Positions 37,601 through 52,600 of a stretch of 64,000 bases of DNA are shown here, one piece after another. Origin of the DNA: Nepenthes gracilis (taxonomy: Eukaryota; Streptophyta; Magnoliopsida; Caryophyllales; Nepenthaceae); NCBI GenBank assembly GCA_033239525.1, contig BSYO01000025.1:7784001-7848000 (forward strand), given 5' to 3'. Positions within the stretch are counted from its first letter, which is position 1. Every line of letters begins with the position of its first letter. Both the position numbers and the translations under genes were made by a program. Below the pieces are notes generated by a model. It was given only the letters and a program-made list of their open reading frames with translations, searched no databases and was not told the DNA's origin.

Positions 37601-40600
37601 CAATAGGAGTGGGTTTTGCATCAAACATGTAGAAGCCTCTAGAGTTGCGACAACCTCTACCAATAACTCATCTCGTAATATGATCCTGAAATTCACAATG
37701 AATAGAGGAGAACATTGAAAAATAATTATATTATTAAGTAAATTTACTGACTGATAGTAGATTAAACGAAAAATTTATGAAGCAAAAAACTAATGAGAGA
37801 CATATAGTTTGTGTTAGGAAAGTAGAACTAACATCCTCAACTTTTACGAATGAGTCATTTGCCAAAATAACATTTGGAACAGTATAACATAATTGATAAT
37901 CAGATAGTATATCTATCTACCCAAGCAATGTGATCAGAGGCACTAGAGTTAACGACTAAAGCTCGAGAGGGAGTTGAGAGATAGGTAATGTGGCTATCGG
38001 ACTGAATAAGAGTAGTAACAATATGATTAGGTGCTGTAACAGGTCTCCTATATAATACCTGACACTTATTTTGGGTATGACTAATTTTGTCACAATGAAA
38101 ACAAATTAATTGTCTATTTCTACCTCTTCCACCCGAGATACCATCAGTGTCCATCGAAAAAAGGCCAATAAAATCGAGAGGGCCAATAACAAAAGTTCTA
38201 ATAATAGAATATAAGAATTAGAAAACCAACTTAATAGAAGGTTGTGTGCTGGTAGCAACATAATAAGGATATAGCCCAAGAGGTTGCCAAGAAGAGGCGC
38301 CGCATCACAAAGAAGCCAGAGCCTCAAAGAGGCATATACCTTCTGCACTAGCAGCAGATATTAACATCAAAGCCTTGAAATCCCAATACTTAGGGGGCGC
38401 AAACCTTCTAACACAAGCAATAGATGTTTACATTAAAGCCATGAAATCCCAATACTCACCAGAGACACAATGTGTTTATTTTGCAAAGAATGCCACTAGT
38501 GAGAAAACACCACCATGTACGGACATTTCAATTTTGTCGAGACCATGAAGAACTCACAATAAATATTGTTGGCAAAGCCCTATTATGCAAATACAACCTC
38601 CAATCACACATGAAAGGAGGTTGAATCCTCCCAGCTTCTTTGATTTGATCAAAGTAGACCAAATCTAGGGTTTTGAATAAGAATTCTAGATCAGGGAAAG
38701 TAATACAAAATAACCTTGAATACATAAAATCAATATGAGGATTTGGTTCAGCTTTGTGAGACACAGTGATTGACGGAGATAAGGGTTGCCGGTGGCGATG
38801 GTTGAGTCTCTTATACCATGTAAACCTTATGGAATAGTGAGAGATGAGAAAACCCTACTTGAGGTTAGTTCTATTTACATATAGATATAGGGTTATTTAC
38901 ATATATCAACAATAATAAACCACCCTTTTAAAAGAATATTCATCGGCATTTTTTAAAGCATATTCTGGAAGTATATTCTAACAAATATTCAGATATTATC
39001 ATATTCTGACAAATATGATCTAGTTTATGTAATATCTTCTCAATGGGAAGATTGCATAAGATATTGTAATATTGCCATCCCCTTTTCTCGGTTTATTAGG
39101 AGATATATGATATATTCTCATGTTCTTAATTATCTCCTTGCAATACTTGTTGCTGCACTTGTATAAATTATTGTATAGTGTGTCATGGAATGATATGGGA
39201 TTTCAGATGTCAACAGGAAAAGTATGTCAAATGTGGTTTCTTTTTGAGGGGGTTGAACGACATCTGTAGGTTTTGATTTTCATGTTTAAGGATAACTTGT
39301 TTGTTATCAAGCTTTCCTTTTCTCTTTTCGAATGAAATTTCTTTTTATCTAGAAAATGAGGTTCCAAATCTAGGATAAGAATAGCTGAAAGGAACTAAAA
39401 ATATGAGAAGAAGTAAAGAGAAAAGAGGGGGCGGGGAACTTGTCTTAAGACATACTGTGAAGGATAAATATATACAAGTGCCATGATAATTTTGATAATT
39501 AGATATACAACACTAACATAACCTAATGGATATCACTGATGGTGTCACGTCCCAAAACTCAATCCCAACATTAATAATTAACGACGTTAATACATTAACA
39601 ATTAACAACCTAATTATCCGTGAGCGTGAGCTTTATGTCGATATATCAATCGACCAAAATAAAATATTATAATCTAACCATAGGACCCGAAATGCCACGT
39701 CATCAAGGTGGCTAGAATCTGTCTATAACAAAATGTCGGACCATACGTAAGGAGTTATATCTAATCCTAATAGAATCAGAGTATCTGAACAACTATAATA
39801 AAAAGCCAACATTAATGTCATAATCTACAAACCATCATCCGAATATCATAAACATTCTAAGTTACTATTCGGAAACTAAATACAACAGCTTTCTTTTAAA
39901 ATCTAATCTAATTTCTCCAGTTCGCTCCCCGACCAAATCCATATATTCTCTGCAAGTGCTCGAGCCGCTAGTCTGAAGGGGTTAGTGAAAAATAGAAATA
40001 TGAGTAAGCCGAAAGTGCAACAATATATATAAATTTGTATAATTTAATATATAATCTTCATTAAAACATGCCGGAAGGATAAATGAATCAAATTCAATGG
40101 AATGCTATAGATTTGCATGACAAATGTACATAGCTTATCAAATTTTTATTTTTATGTTCTTATTCAAATTGTGCCATGAAATCTATAGTTAATTATGTAA
40201 TTTCTTAGGGACCAAGGTAAGTAGGGCCTTATCGACTAAAGGAGCAAATAATCGAAACTCAAGTTATATTTCTTTTCACACAATCAAAGTCCTTACGTTA
40301 TTATTTAAAACCCGTAGGTGGGCCATCATACATATAACCCTAAAGATGGGGCCGAACGCCGTTTTTATCGGCCGATGATTGGTTCGAATCTTGATTATCA
40401 TTATAATATATTAAGGCATGTCGTAATATATAACACGTTGAATTTATTACAATGGTTTAATACTTAGATATATAAAAACTACACAAGTTCTTATAATCTT
40501 TGTATTTTATCATTTCGGAGAAAATATTCTTAATTTTTTAACATATTATAAAGTTTTCCTTCAAATTCCGTAAATTCTTTATCATGACATGCTATAATTT

Positions 40601-43600
40601 ACTGTAGAAATTCCGACATACTTGATTTAAAAGATGTAATGTCATGTTATCAGTTTTTCAAACAAACTTGTAGAAAAATCAGCACCATTGTGTGAATTCA
40701 GCATTTCGGTTCAAATATCATGCATGCCGGAGCAAATTCATGAAATTCTAGAACATGCAAGGCATATGCTTAATAATTATAAGCATGTAAGAATATTATA
40801 TATGAAATTCTAGTCATATTAAAGTATTAAATTAGATTATCAACATATGCACAAACATATTTGTAGAAAATGGCTTGTGAAACCAATATATATGAATTAA
40901 GGACATGATTTTCACAAAAAAAGTAAAAAGTGAGAGTCCATGCATATGAAGTTTAAACAATTAAGCTACGAAAATATGTCATGTGTAAGCATTTGGAACA
41001 ATAAATGTTCAAGAAAGTGGAAGAAATCAGCATCAAAGGAAAAAAGGCTTGGAGATGCATTTGCCTTAGCTTCAATTTACCAAAATCTTGCTTTGATCCA
41101 CTTGAATTTAGTTTCTCTAGCTTCTTTTCTCTCTTTCTCTCTCTTCTCCTTCTTTCTCTTCTCTCAAATTCTGGCAAAAAATGACCAAAAATCAGTCGAA
41201 TATGATATATATAGCAGTACTCGTGCGTGCATCAAGCACTGGCATGCTGCCTCAGTGTTCTCGAGTGTCTCTCAAGCATGCATCAAGTGCGGACTAATCT
41301 AGAAAGTGCGCTCGAGCTCCATTCAGGTGATAGGGGCGACCTCCTTGCACAGAACAAGTATAGGCATGCATCGGGTGCGCCAGTTAGATATCCATCAACT
41401 CATAGAAACCTGGTTCAAAATTGACTTTTGCCCTAATTGTTTTCCTCATTTGATCTTAATTTTAATTATCTCAACTTAATTAATTATGATTAAAATAAAA
41501 TTCGAACTCGAACCTTACAAATGGCATGCTAACTCCTGAGCTTTAGATGCAGCATGATAAGCATAATGGAGACTAACAGAAATGCAGGAAGTCTTAACTT
41601 GTTTAGTATTGCATTCCAAGGATATGAAACAGCATTTTTATGTTGCCTAAGAAAATGGTACCAAATGCAGTTGCTAATAACTACTATGGCAGGGTGATGC
41701 CAAATGCAGCAAATTCTGGACTCCTGCCTTTACTCATTTGTGTCAATATAATGAAATCTGAGGAGTTTCAGATTTTCAGAATATGCACAGCATATTTTTT
41801 ATTATAGGCAGCAGGTTTCAGTTATGCACCGTTGTTTAACTTGCTTCATTTTACAAATCTTTGCACAGAAATGCTCATACTATTTGTCTCTGTAAACTAT
41901 TTGCAAAAATAATGAACTGTCAAATGTATCATTCTTACTGGAGAAGCAGTTTGGGAAACAAATTGGATGCTTGATAATCTTGGGAATAGAGGATTCAGGA
42001 AATCATATTTTTTAGACCGTTGGTTTACTAGGTAGGCTTGGATTGCTGCTTGTGGTGTATGGAGATATGGGGCTTTGTGTTCAAGGGATGAACCTTTCAC
42101 TTAGGAGTGTTTTTATTAAAGGAAATGAGAGGACAATGTTCTAATTCTACTGCCCATTTACCAGTTCATATGGACAAGAGGAAATGCAGCTTTCAATGAT
42201 TCCCAAGTGCATAGCAGTAATTCTGAACTTAGGACTTTAACTTCCGTATTCTTTTGGCAGAAGGATGTTTTCTTTGTTCAGATTGAGACCTGGTCCAGTT
42301 TTCTGAACTGCTTTTCATTGTTGTAGTGTTTATTATTTGTTGTTTTACTGTTACTTTTGTTCATGAATGGTGCCTTGAGGTCACGGGTTCAAATCCTGTC
42401 TCCGCAATATTTTTTTGTCAAAAAATTTAGGTTTGACTCTTCCTGTTGCCCATTTAAGTATTTTTTTCACCAATCTCTAACTGATAGAAGAGAAAAGACA
42501 ATTTGTTTCAAATATGTTCAATGTTTAAATGCCCCCAAATTCTTATTTTCCTCCAGATATATGATGAGGAACCACCTCTCCACCTATCATCCACTATGAT
42601 GGGTAGGAGACTTGGAGTAAACCCTAGTTGCGAAGCCCCCCCATCAAGACTATGAATTGGATAAGTTTCATACTTGAGCAAGAGGTTGGAATTAAACTCA
42701 TGACCACAGCCCACACCGTGCATCCTAGAAGCTGTAACATACTTTTTTCTCCCTTTCCTCCGCTTAAGCTTGACACTAGTCGACCACTGTCCCACCTCAA
42801 CATCCAACAGAAATCACAGCAATCCCTTTCCTACACATAAAGAAACCACAAACTCTCCTTTTCATTCTCTCTCATCATCGTCTGAAGATGTGTTTTACAT
42901 CATCTCCATCTCAAGGGGTTGGGAGAGAGAGCATCCATAATCGCTGCAGATCAAACTTGAAGATATTCTAGAATGATACAAGGAAGAGTGAAAATTCCAT
43001 TTAGATGAAAAGGGCATGACAAGACTGTTGAGTTGGCAATGAATGAAGATATCAATATCTGTCTCGGACTCGGTCGCCTAAGTATTAGCGTCGGTATCGA
43101 CATATTGGACATTACATATTAATATTAAACATATTAGGCAATTTTATTTGCGAATTGTAACTTGGCAATGAAATATTGTCCGATGTATCACTAATACAAA
43201 ACCATTGTAATTTTATTGTAGTATTGTGAAATATTGATGTCGGGGGCCTCATACCATTTGATCTTAGCTGGTATTTTTCTTAGTCTCTGATGTTTCATTG
43301 CATGGGCAGTATGATTCTAGGGAGAACGCTTCAATATCTTGTAAGGGTGAAGTGAAAAAGATTTTTGTCATCCTTGTTGATGGGACACCATTATCAATAA
43401 ATTTAGGCTTTGATTTCTGGGCATCTGTGTAGAAATTATTCAAGATGGTTTGATGGCAACAACACTGGCAGTTTTTCTAGTGGATTTTGGATTGATGAAT
43501 TTCAGGTGGGTTCAGCAATTCTAGGAGATTTTTAAATTAATTTGCAGATGATTACACCTTGTTTAATTTGAAAAACAGTTTTCTGTTTTCAGTTTTCAGT

Positions 43601-46600
43601 TTTCAGTTTTCCTCTTCTTTTCCACTATTTCATTTTCATAGTTTTCCTAGAAAAAAGGCACTCTTTTGTTTCTGCTAGAAAGGTAAATATTTTAACAAGT
43701 TAATATTAATTAATAGTTATTTATAAATTTTCAATCATATGATAGTAATTATTAATTGGCAAATTATTTGATAAATTTACTTAATATATTGATTTATAAT
43801 AAACTAGCTAATTGAACTTATTTTGTAATTGCTTGGTTTATAGTTAGCAAAAGTTGCAAATAACCCTATGTATTGCATAATCTATTATAATCTATTATCT
43901 GAAATGACGTATGTTTACATATTTTGTAAATGTTGTACACATATTTGATATTGAACCATTAACTATGACTCTATTGGAAATGTGGGCTCAGTTTATTTGC
44001 ATTAAATTTATTAAACTAATGAATCGAAGCCGAATTTAATATTTTATCCTTGCAAAGTTAGTTGCTCGAGTCTTAGTCTATTAATACTTATTTTTATAAT
44101 CTCACATATGTATTTTTTTGTCAATAATAAAAAATAGATATGAATGATTTATTATTTTTAATAATGATGATCCTTCAAATTATTGTATAATAGTTAGTTT
44201 AATTTTTTTAATTAAATTAGCGATGTACAATATTTTGTTAAGTCATAGAAAACGTTGAGTAATAACCTAAATATTGTCATCAAGAGATAACCTAATATTG
44301 ATTACAAGACAATGCTTTTAGTTTTTCACATTAAAAAATATTATTATATTATTGAATGTGTAAAGTATATATCGTATTAATTTTATAGTTTATATAAAAA
44401 TGTTAGATAACTCAAATGAAAAAAAGTTTAAATAATAAATAAATTTTGTTATGGATTGGATTAAAAATTCATTATTTATTAAAGGCATATATTTATATAT
44501 TGTAAACTTATAAAATAATATTTTTTTTATAATCACGTATTCTTAAAATATTATTAAATAAGTAGGATTAGAAAATTATTGAAAATGTTGCTTTATAGCC
44601 AGTGAAAAATTTGGAAAATATTTATTTGATAATTTCTGGGATTTCCAAAATTTAGTTTAAAATTGGAAAAATGAAAACTCTATTTTTTTTTTCAATTTTC
44701 TAAATTGAAAATTGACGAATTTGAACACCTAATTTTCTGTTTTCATGGAAAATTTTCAGATAATAGTCCCAATTTTTCAATGACTAAACTTGTCCTTAGA
44801 TTTTCCTTTTCGATTTACTAACTCTATTTTGGAGATTATTAGTGCTGTTGATTTTAGGAGTCCTTTTGTTTTCATTGGTTCATAAGGACTCCAATGATAG
44901 TGTGTCCCAGATGGGACGCAAAATGTTGCTGGTATTAGGTTTGTGGAGTCATAACAAGCTGGCTGGCTTCTTAATTGCTTATTATGATCTCATGTATCAC
45001 ACTTACGAATGATGTGTCACAAATCAGCTATGGTAACAAAACTAAATAGCTCTTCATTTCTGTCTTTTTGCATCAGAAGATACCACACTTTTCTGTTGAT
45101 ATATTTAGCAAGTTAGTTGAAGTAGTATTCTGTATTCTACTCAAAATTATCTTCCTTCAGGCAGTTACTTGTACTTTAGAAACATGTGAGAATATCTGGT
45201 AAGAAGGTTATGAGCACTGTAGAAAAAAACATGCCGATGCTGCTTCATGATGAGTTTCCCTTTGAAATTGCAATAGACTTCTCTGGCACATTACAAGTGT
45301 TAGGATGAACATGATATTGTGCCCTAGATTTGGGTATGACAAGTTTTTTGGTTTACTTTAGTGTTAAAAGAGTTTTATACGATCTATGTTTCATATTGAA
45401 ACATGATTTTGATTCTGGTAGCTAAACTTTCTTTTCACAGGAGTGTGACTATATTAGAGCTATTGCTTTGCCTCGTCTTCAAGTTTCTACTGTGGTGGAT
45501 ACTAAAACAGGAAAGGTTTGTGTTCTGCCCTTCCTCACTTTCTTCCCTCTTCTGGTTTCCTCTCTATTTATTTTGTGTGCCTGCATTTATTCTTTTTTGC
45601 AAGCTCATGTACTGAGAGGTTTATTATCTTGTCCTCCATTAATTTTTCAGAAAAAAAGCAAAACTAGTAATTGGGCTGACCTCATAGAATCTCCCTTGAT
45701 TTAAATGGGAGTTACTACTATACTTGCCAAGTGCCACGCCTGGTATCTAGCTTTGTTAGACTTGCCAAGTGCCACCCCTGTTGTCTAGCTTTGGTATTGA
45801 ATATTGTATCTACAACTTGCTCAGGACAAACTCTCACTTTACTAATACATCTTTTAAAATACAAAGACAAGTGTTCTGGATTAATTGTTAAAAACTGGAA
45901 AATGAAACATTTGAGTTCTGCTGAGTGAATGTGTTTAATTACATTTAGTTGGTAATGCTTTCATTAAATATATTTAATATATCTCACGCCAAATTGATCT
46001 GAGCTTCAGTTAGTTTGTGATACAGGGAATTAAAAGTGATGTCCGGACAAGCTCTGGCATGTTTTTAACTCAGGAGGAGAGGAAGTATCCAATGATACAG
46101 GTGAGTTGTTCCCCATCCCTGATTTCCTATGAAACGAATCTGCAATTTGAATTGCATCTGAGAGCATGTATACATGCTAGACAACTAAGGCGTCATGTGT
46201 AGTTTTAAGTGAAAAATATTTGCTATCAGACTTCTGTACATTGATTGATCTTTGTTTTACGACTGGTTTATCTGCATCGAAATATGAACATTTACACAAG
46301 TGAAGTTTTTCTTTAGCATCTCACAGAAAGATACTATAAATGAATGACTAAATTGAGTGCTTCTGGTCACAGCACATTTTCGTCCTGACTAGAAAGAGTT
46401 CATTCTCCATTGGTTTTAGATTATATCCGACCAAGTTCTCCAGAGTTCACCTCTTTCATGATTTATATCCTGAAACTTTACATCATGTTCTGTGGCATTA
46501 TTGGTACTCTAATATACAAGATAGATTGCTTCGGAAAAGGTTGAATAAGATGATAATGAATTTCAATGTTGAGGGATGTAACTGAGATAAAAAGGGCTGT

Positions 46601-49600
46601 TTGTTTCATGATGCCACATTGTGGGCTTTTGGGGAGGATTTTACGTTCACAAGTTTATCTCTGCATTGAGTAAGTTAACTATTGTGCCATAGTACACCCT
46701 CTTATGGTAACTGACACAAGCTCCAAAATACAACCTTGTATGTTTGATGATTTGGTGCCTTTGTGTGGGGAAAAGCAGAAGGATTGGGGTTTTTTGGTCT
46801 CTTAGTGGAATAATGAGATTTTTTTTCCACATGAATGTCTTATCAGGTATTTGGCAGAGTGAGGAATCACATTATTAATGTCTTGCTTTTCTTTTTCATT
46901 CTTCTCTTTGTAAACGAGTCATAGAGGATTTTTTACACTCACTAGGTCTAAATCTTACTCTTTAGTTTCACTGATTGCTTCTTTTACTCCTGTCTTAGAT
47001 GATTTAGTTTTACTGATTGCTTTTTTCACTGTCTTAGATGAAAGAGGTTAGAAGAAAACTAGCCTGCTGACCATCATCATCCATCCCAATTTACTTGAAC
47101 AATTGGTGAAGGATTCTGGAGTTCTCTTTCTTTGAGAATGAGATGTCTCACATCAGTGGGTGACTGTTATCCCTTTGTGATCCTTTTCATAGTCGTCTGT
47201 GTGATTCTTCCTCACTGTGTAAGGAAATCATTATGGAACTTATTTTTAGCATACTTGAGAAATAGCTACTTCTCCAGCAATAGCAATTGTCTAAGCTTGC
47301 ATTGTTTTCTGAAAAGATTAGCTTATGCAAAAAGTTGGTTTTTATTTATTAGGATAGTTAAAGCAAACTGCAGCTAACTTTGTTACCAATCAATGAATGG
47401 ATCTACCCAGAGATTGTGGACCTGTCAACCACACATTATCCGGCCCATTAAATTAGAGTAGGGCTATCAACCTACTCCTTGTGGCTCTTTGAAGGCTTTA
47501 TTGTGAGAAATTAGTAAAACCATCACTATCCGGATTGTTCATGATCTCTTCCAATTGCTTGTGTATGTGAAATACACAGGACATGGGGAACCAATTACTG
47601 AAGTTTTATCCAAATATTTTTCCCAATCCAGAAAACCACTACCTTGACCTTAAGATAATTACTCTGCAAAACACACTTATGGTCTAACCATAAACATCCT
47701 GCCTTGGACTTCTGTGATAAAAATGAATATAAGATATCAAAAAATGCTCCATAACTTGCATTCCTCTTCATAATTAAAAATTCCGTGATCTGAAACGAAC
47801 ATTGTCCAACACCAATGAAAGGGAAAACTCAATTGAGCCATACATCAAGGGGTTAATAATTTCAAAAAGAAAATAAGCTCTATAAAACAAAGTCTTCCAT
47901 GCTCCAAAGCTTCTGATATAGAAAACCATGGCTCACGCCTACTACTATGGGAAGAAGGAACGTAAGAATGTGCCGAATCCGTAACAAATAAATCATGATC
48001 TAAGAGGGTAAAATAACATGATATGAATATCATGAGGTTCAAACATGACACAACAGTGTTCAAAGCTCAATCCATTTTTTTTAACCATTGGCTAACGTGT
48101 AGAAGGTCCCATTAGTGGTGTCAATGACACAGAACACCTCATAAATACAGCTAAACATGTCATAAGTTACATTACTCCATAAATCCATCAATCCTATATA
48201 ATGGTTCACGCAAGGAATATCAGTAACACCTCATAAGAAACTTCACATAATAACCGGATTGAATTAGGCTTTGTATAATACAGTCTACAATATGGAACCC
48301 CAGGTTCCATATTTTTGGGTTCTTTAGTATTTACATACGTTGTCTTTAGCCCATCCATGATGAAAAACTAGATAGAATAATCAAAGGAAGCAAAAATCAA
48401 GTGTCCAAGATATTATCAGAAGCATGAAATTTCAATAAGAAGGATAATATAGAATTTTCGACATTTCTATGTTGAAACTCGTAACTCTGTCTTTTGCACA
48501 CACACACACAAAAACACACACACACATTAATTGTTAATATAAACACACACACACACACACACACTTGGCATCTGCCTGCTACCTCATGATTAATACCATG
48601 TAAATTCAACAGCCATATTATAAAATGATATTTCTCAACACTCATCAATGATTTATGGTTGTTAGTCCTCAACACTTAAAATTTACAATGCTAATCAACA
48701 TTATTGTCACAATTAGACCTTATCTAAGCATCAACACATTCAGCAACATGATCCATCAAATTATCAATCTAACCACAATGTATGACTAATACTTAACCAT
48801 CATTTGAGTCACCTTTTCACAACAAAATTTAAATGAAGCCTTGCTCAAATTTCATAGGGATCAATTTAGACACCATAGGGCTACATCATCAATTTCTTAT
48901 GACAAATTCCATCATTATTTGCTTCCAAACATCAATCTAATGAAACATTTTGAGTTCCTGCAAGATGGCAAACTGCCCGATGATCTATAAAAAGCCATGA
49001 AGATCAAGAAGATAGTAGGCTGGTACTCCACCCAGACAGGATATGATACCATTGTGGCTTGAGCAATGGATCCGGTCTGATTTAGTCCATAAGGACCTCA
49101 TGGCTGGAGGCATGTGCCTCTTTGTGCTGCATAGGCTGCGAGGGCTGATGCTTGCGGTGGTGTACCGGGCAGGGGTAACCTGCTGTAATTTGCACCAAGT
49201 AACTGGGGCACATAGCTAAGGCTTACATAAACTTGTTTCTGCTAGTTGCCAGTCCATTTGGTTATGGAGAAGGTTGATCATATTTGGCGCCGCCCACATT
49301 TGGGTGGCCATGTTGCCCAGAATAGTTGACATAAAGCCGGCCCCTCCTGTGAGTAGTCACTGAGTGACACCATGGTCGTTGACTCACCATATGGTTGTGT
49401 GCTTTTTGATTAAAGAGAATCTCTTGAAACAACAATTAACTATTTGGTGCGACTTTCGCTAATCATTTCAACAGACTATGTTAATGTTGTTTACTTGAAC
49501 AAAGGTTTAACTCATATGGAAGAAGACCTAAAGAGGGGTTTGGCTCGAGTTACCAATAACTTCGGTCCTATGCCCTACAAAAAAAAAAGTGAAGGGTTAT

Positions 49601-52600
49601 GGAAATCTCCTGAGTGAACCCATTTGATGTGTAAGCCAATATATGCTTGTTGGGAAAAGAGGGAAGAAAGATTACCATCTCTTTAAATCCGAGTTGTGAG
49701 GCTCCTTCAGTTGATATTGCTAATGGAGCCAAGATATGTATTTAGGTTGGTTGGGAGATGAATAGGTAGGTCAATAAGTTTCTTTCTATTTTTGCAACCG
49801 AGATAGTCACAGTAAGGCATTGAGAAAATCAGTAGTCAGTGAGTAGCTTGGTATAAGTAGACCATTCAAGAAGAACGCAAAGTACCTTTTAAGATGGAGA
49901 ACTTATTAACAAAGACTTGTTGATATTCACTTAGAGAGTTGGGATTGTCATGCCACGCTGGCATTGACAGATTGGCCTAGAATTTGTGACTCAGTGGGTA
50001 TGTGTGGATGTCCGGTGATCTCATGTGCCCTAAAGACATCCAATCAGCTCCCTTTCAATGATTTCTTTGTCAGAGATGGCAAACATTGTGTCGGCACAGT
50101 GTGCAAGCTACATATAGGTTAGGTGGATAGCCATGGTCATTATTCATTGGTTGATGCTGACATGTTGTGCTGGCTTGGTCGGGTTTCATGAACTCGTGTA
50201 ATGACCCTACTGCTCTTTGACCTTGGTCTGTTGGCACTTTCTGGCTGAATTGACATTTAGGTCGAGTGATTGGAAAAAGAATGTTGCCTGGGCCAGTAAG
50301 GCCTTCTTGATTGGGTAGCTTGGGGATCGGTCCTATCCATATGGACTCTCCAACCCTTTCATTATTTGTATTCGACCTAAGGTGTTCTTGACCCAACACA
50401 AGCATAAGGGGGAATATTTCAAATGATGAGTGATAAATGAGGTTAACAATGAAAAACCTACTTAAGGTGAATATTTAAAATATCATGCATTAATGATCCA
50501 CAGCATGGGGAGATTAATGAGAATATTAGTTATCAATCAAAGTTGATGGGACCAGAAGTGCTTCAGGAATCCCATCTGATAGGAATCCACCTATTAAAAG
50601 ATACGTGGGAACGGAATAAGTTTATCATAGAAGGGGTGAAGTAGCTAGAACAAAAGTTTGAAAGTAACCAATAAACATGATCTTACATATAGGCCGATAC
50701 ACATCCATATCATGATTTTGTTGGGGTGTTGGAAAATATTGATAGCAGGGTCCAATACTAATATATTGGATATTAGCTAATATTTTCATCTATAATCCAG
50801 AGTTTGGCTTGAGTCCACGAAATTGAAGCTAGAACTCTTCATTATCAAAAAGAAAATTTTATGTGAAATTGTAGCTTAGTTTGTTATTGTAATTCCACGA
50901 GCCAGCTGCTAATGCAGCGGCTGAGCCCCTTTGAGCTGTTTGTCCTCCTGCAGGCCTATGAATAGGAAAGAGCTTATTGCTTGTAGCGAGACCTCCGAGG
51001 ACCTTCTAGATTCAATTTCATAAAGTATCCAATGTGGGATGGGTTGTTGCTGTTTTGATGCTATGGCTTTGGGAACTGGTCATCCTTTCGAAAGTTTAAT
51101 CATGTTATCTGGGGTTGCAGTGCAGTACGCATGGCCTAGTAGATTTACATGCAAAGGAGTCATTTTTCATTGGAGACTGTTTTTAAAATCGCATTTTGTT
51201 TGCAGTATGCAAGGAGTTTAGGAACCCAATATATGTGTTTCAGTTTTACCCAAGATTGGGGCTGTTGCTGATGGGCTACTTGAATCTTGGATGCTTCTGA
51301 TCCAAGTGTTTTGTTTTACCTCAGTTGTTTATGCCGTTTTCTTCAAAATGTCTTCTAGTCTTGGTTACTGTCTTTCCTTCTGTTTTAGTAGTTCACAGCT
51401 TGACTTATTCTCTGTGGACTGTATGCCTTCTTTCTGTATCTGTTGATTTGAGCTAGATGGTATATGAATCCGATCCTTTGGGGCTTTCCAAAATAAGTAA
51501 GCACCATTTCAACCAATCTGCCAACATATGCTGGCAGCCACCTTGAGTGCCCTGTGTCCTACTTTTAGAGCTTTCAGCTACAACCTTTAGTGATATTTCT
51601 GAGGTGGATATGCAGTGGAAGTGCATAGCTTTATCATCCTGATTTGTCATTAGTTTCTTCTTTTGAACAGCTTTTATCTTCGTTGTTATATCTTGTTATC
51701 AGTTTTCCTGTTTAGCACTTTACATTACAGAATTCTGCAAGTAGGACACTAAAGGTTCCTTGTGTTTTGATTCATTATCAGGCAATAGAAAAACGAATAT
51801 CTGTCTATTCTCAAGTACCTGTAGAAAATGGGGAGCTCATTCAAGTTTTAAGGTGGTTTCATAGGAGTTTCTTTCTGGTTAAATATGTTTGTGGATAAAC
51901 TAATATGTTTCAGAGTCAATACTAACACCTGCAGAAGCACAGGTATGAGAAAAATGAGTTCTACAGACCCCATCACGACTACTTTTCTGACACTGTAAGT
52001 CCCCTGCCTCTTTGTTCAATGCATGTACTTCCTGTTAAATTTATCTTAATTTCTTCAGTTTTTTTTAAGTTGAGTTTTTCTGAATTCCTCTTGATCTTAG
52101 TTCAATGTGAAGCGTGGTGGTCAAAGAATCGCAACAATGCTCATGTACCTAAGCGATAATGTTGATGGGGGAGAAACATATTTTCCTCTGGTAATTATGT
52201 CCAGAATCATGACTAAGCTCTTTTGGTTTCTAGCTGTTTAAATCTCCCTGAAATTTACATTTGCATTTTCTCTCTGACCATATTTAATCAATTCAATCTG
52301 GGTTAGTAATTGCTTTTTCCTTTGATCTTTTCCTGGGGTTGAAAGAAATAGAATTGGCTGTGGTTTAAATTAGAAAGTGACAACAGTAAGTGCGTGCAAG
52401 GGGTCTGATTTTATGTTGGATCCTAAGTAATTACTTTCTCATACCATAATCTTCAAAGCACCAGCTAATTGAATTCCATGGAGCAATCACTGTTCTTTAT
52501 ATCTGCCGTATTTTTTCTTATTATATTGCTTGTCTCTAATTTGTTCAAATTCCAAGATATATTTGCAATAAAATCTTATTGGTAACAAAAACTTTGGGAT

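Larger units (their letters stand above)
25508..45440 (+). other. Intron 5 (19,933 bp), transposon-filled
   Basis: Phase 0 intron holding the Tat II element, two copia fragments, a solo LTR and a plastid-like tRNA scrap, all listed separately. Flanking splice sites (GTAAGC and TTTTCACAG) and both neighbouring exons are intact. The first 770 bp (25508-26276) carry no gene; the part from about 25730 (AATCGTAAGTGCACAATACC...) looks like non-coding repeat rather than ancestral intron. Confidence 0.9.

Noticed and set aside
43570..44790. AT-rich MITE or hAT element with CAGTTTT ends
   Set aside because: The left CAGTTTT run has no convincing inverted partner on the right and no target duplication was found.
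49280..49330. Tat primer-binding site at TTTGGCGCCGCC
   Set aside because: No LTR end precedes it and no gag follows, so the match alone is too weak.
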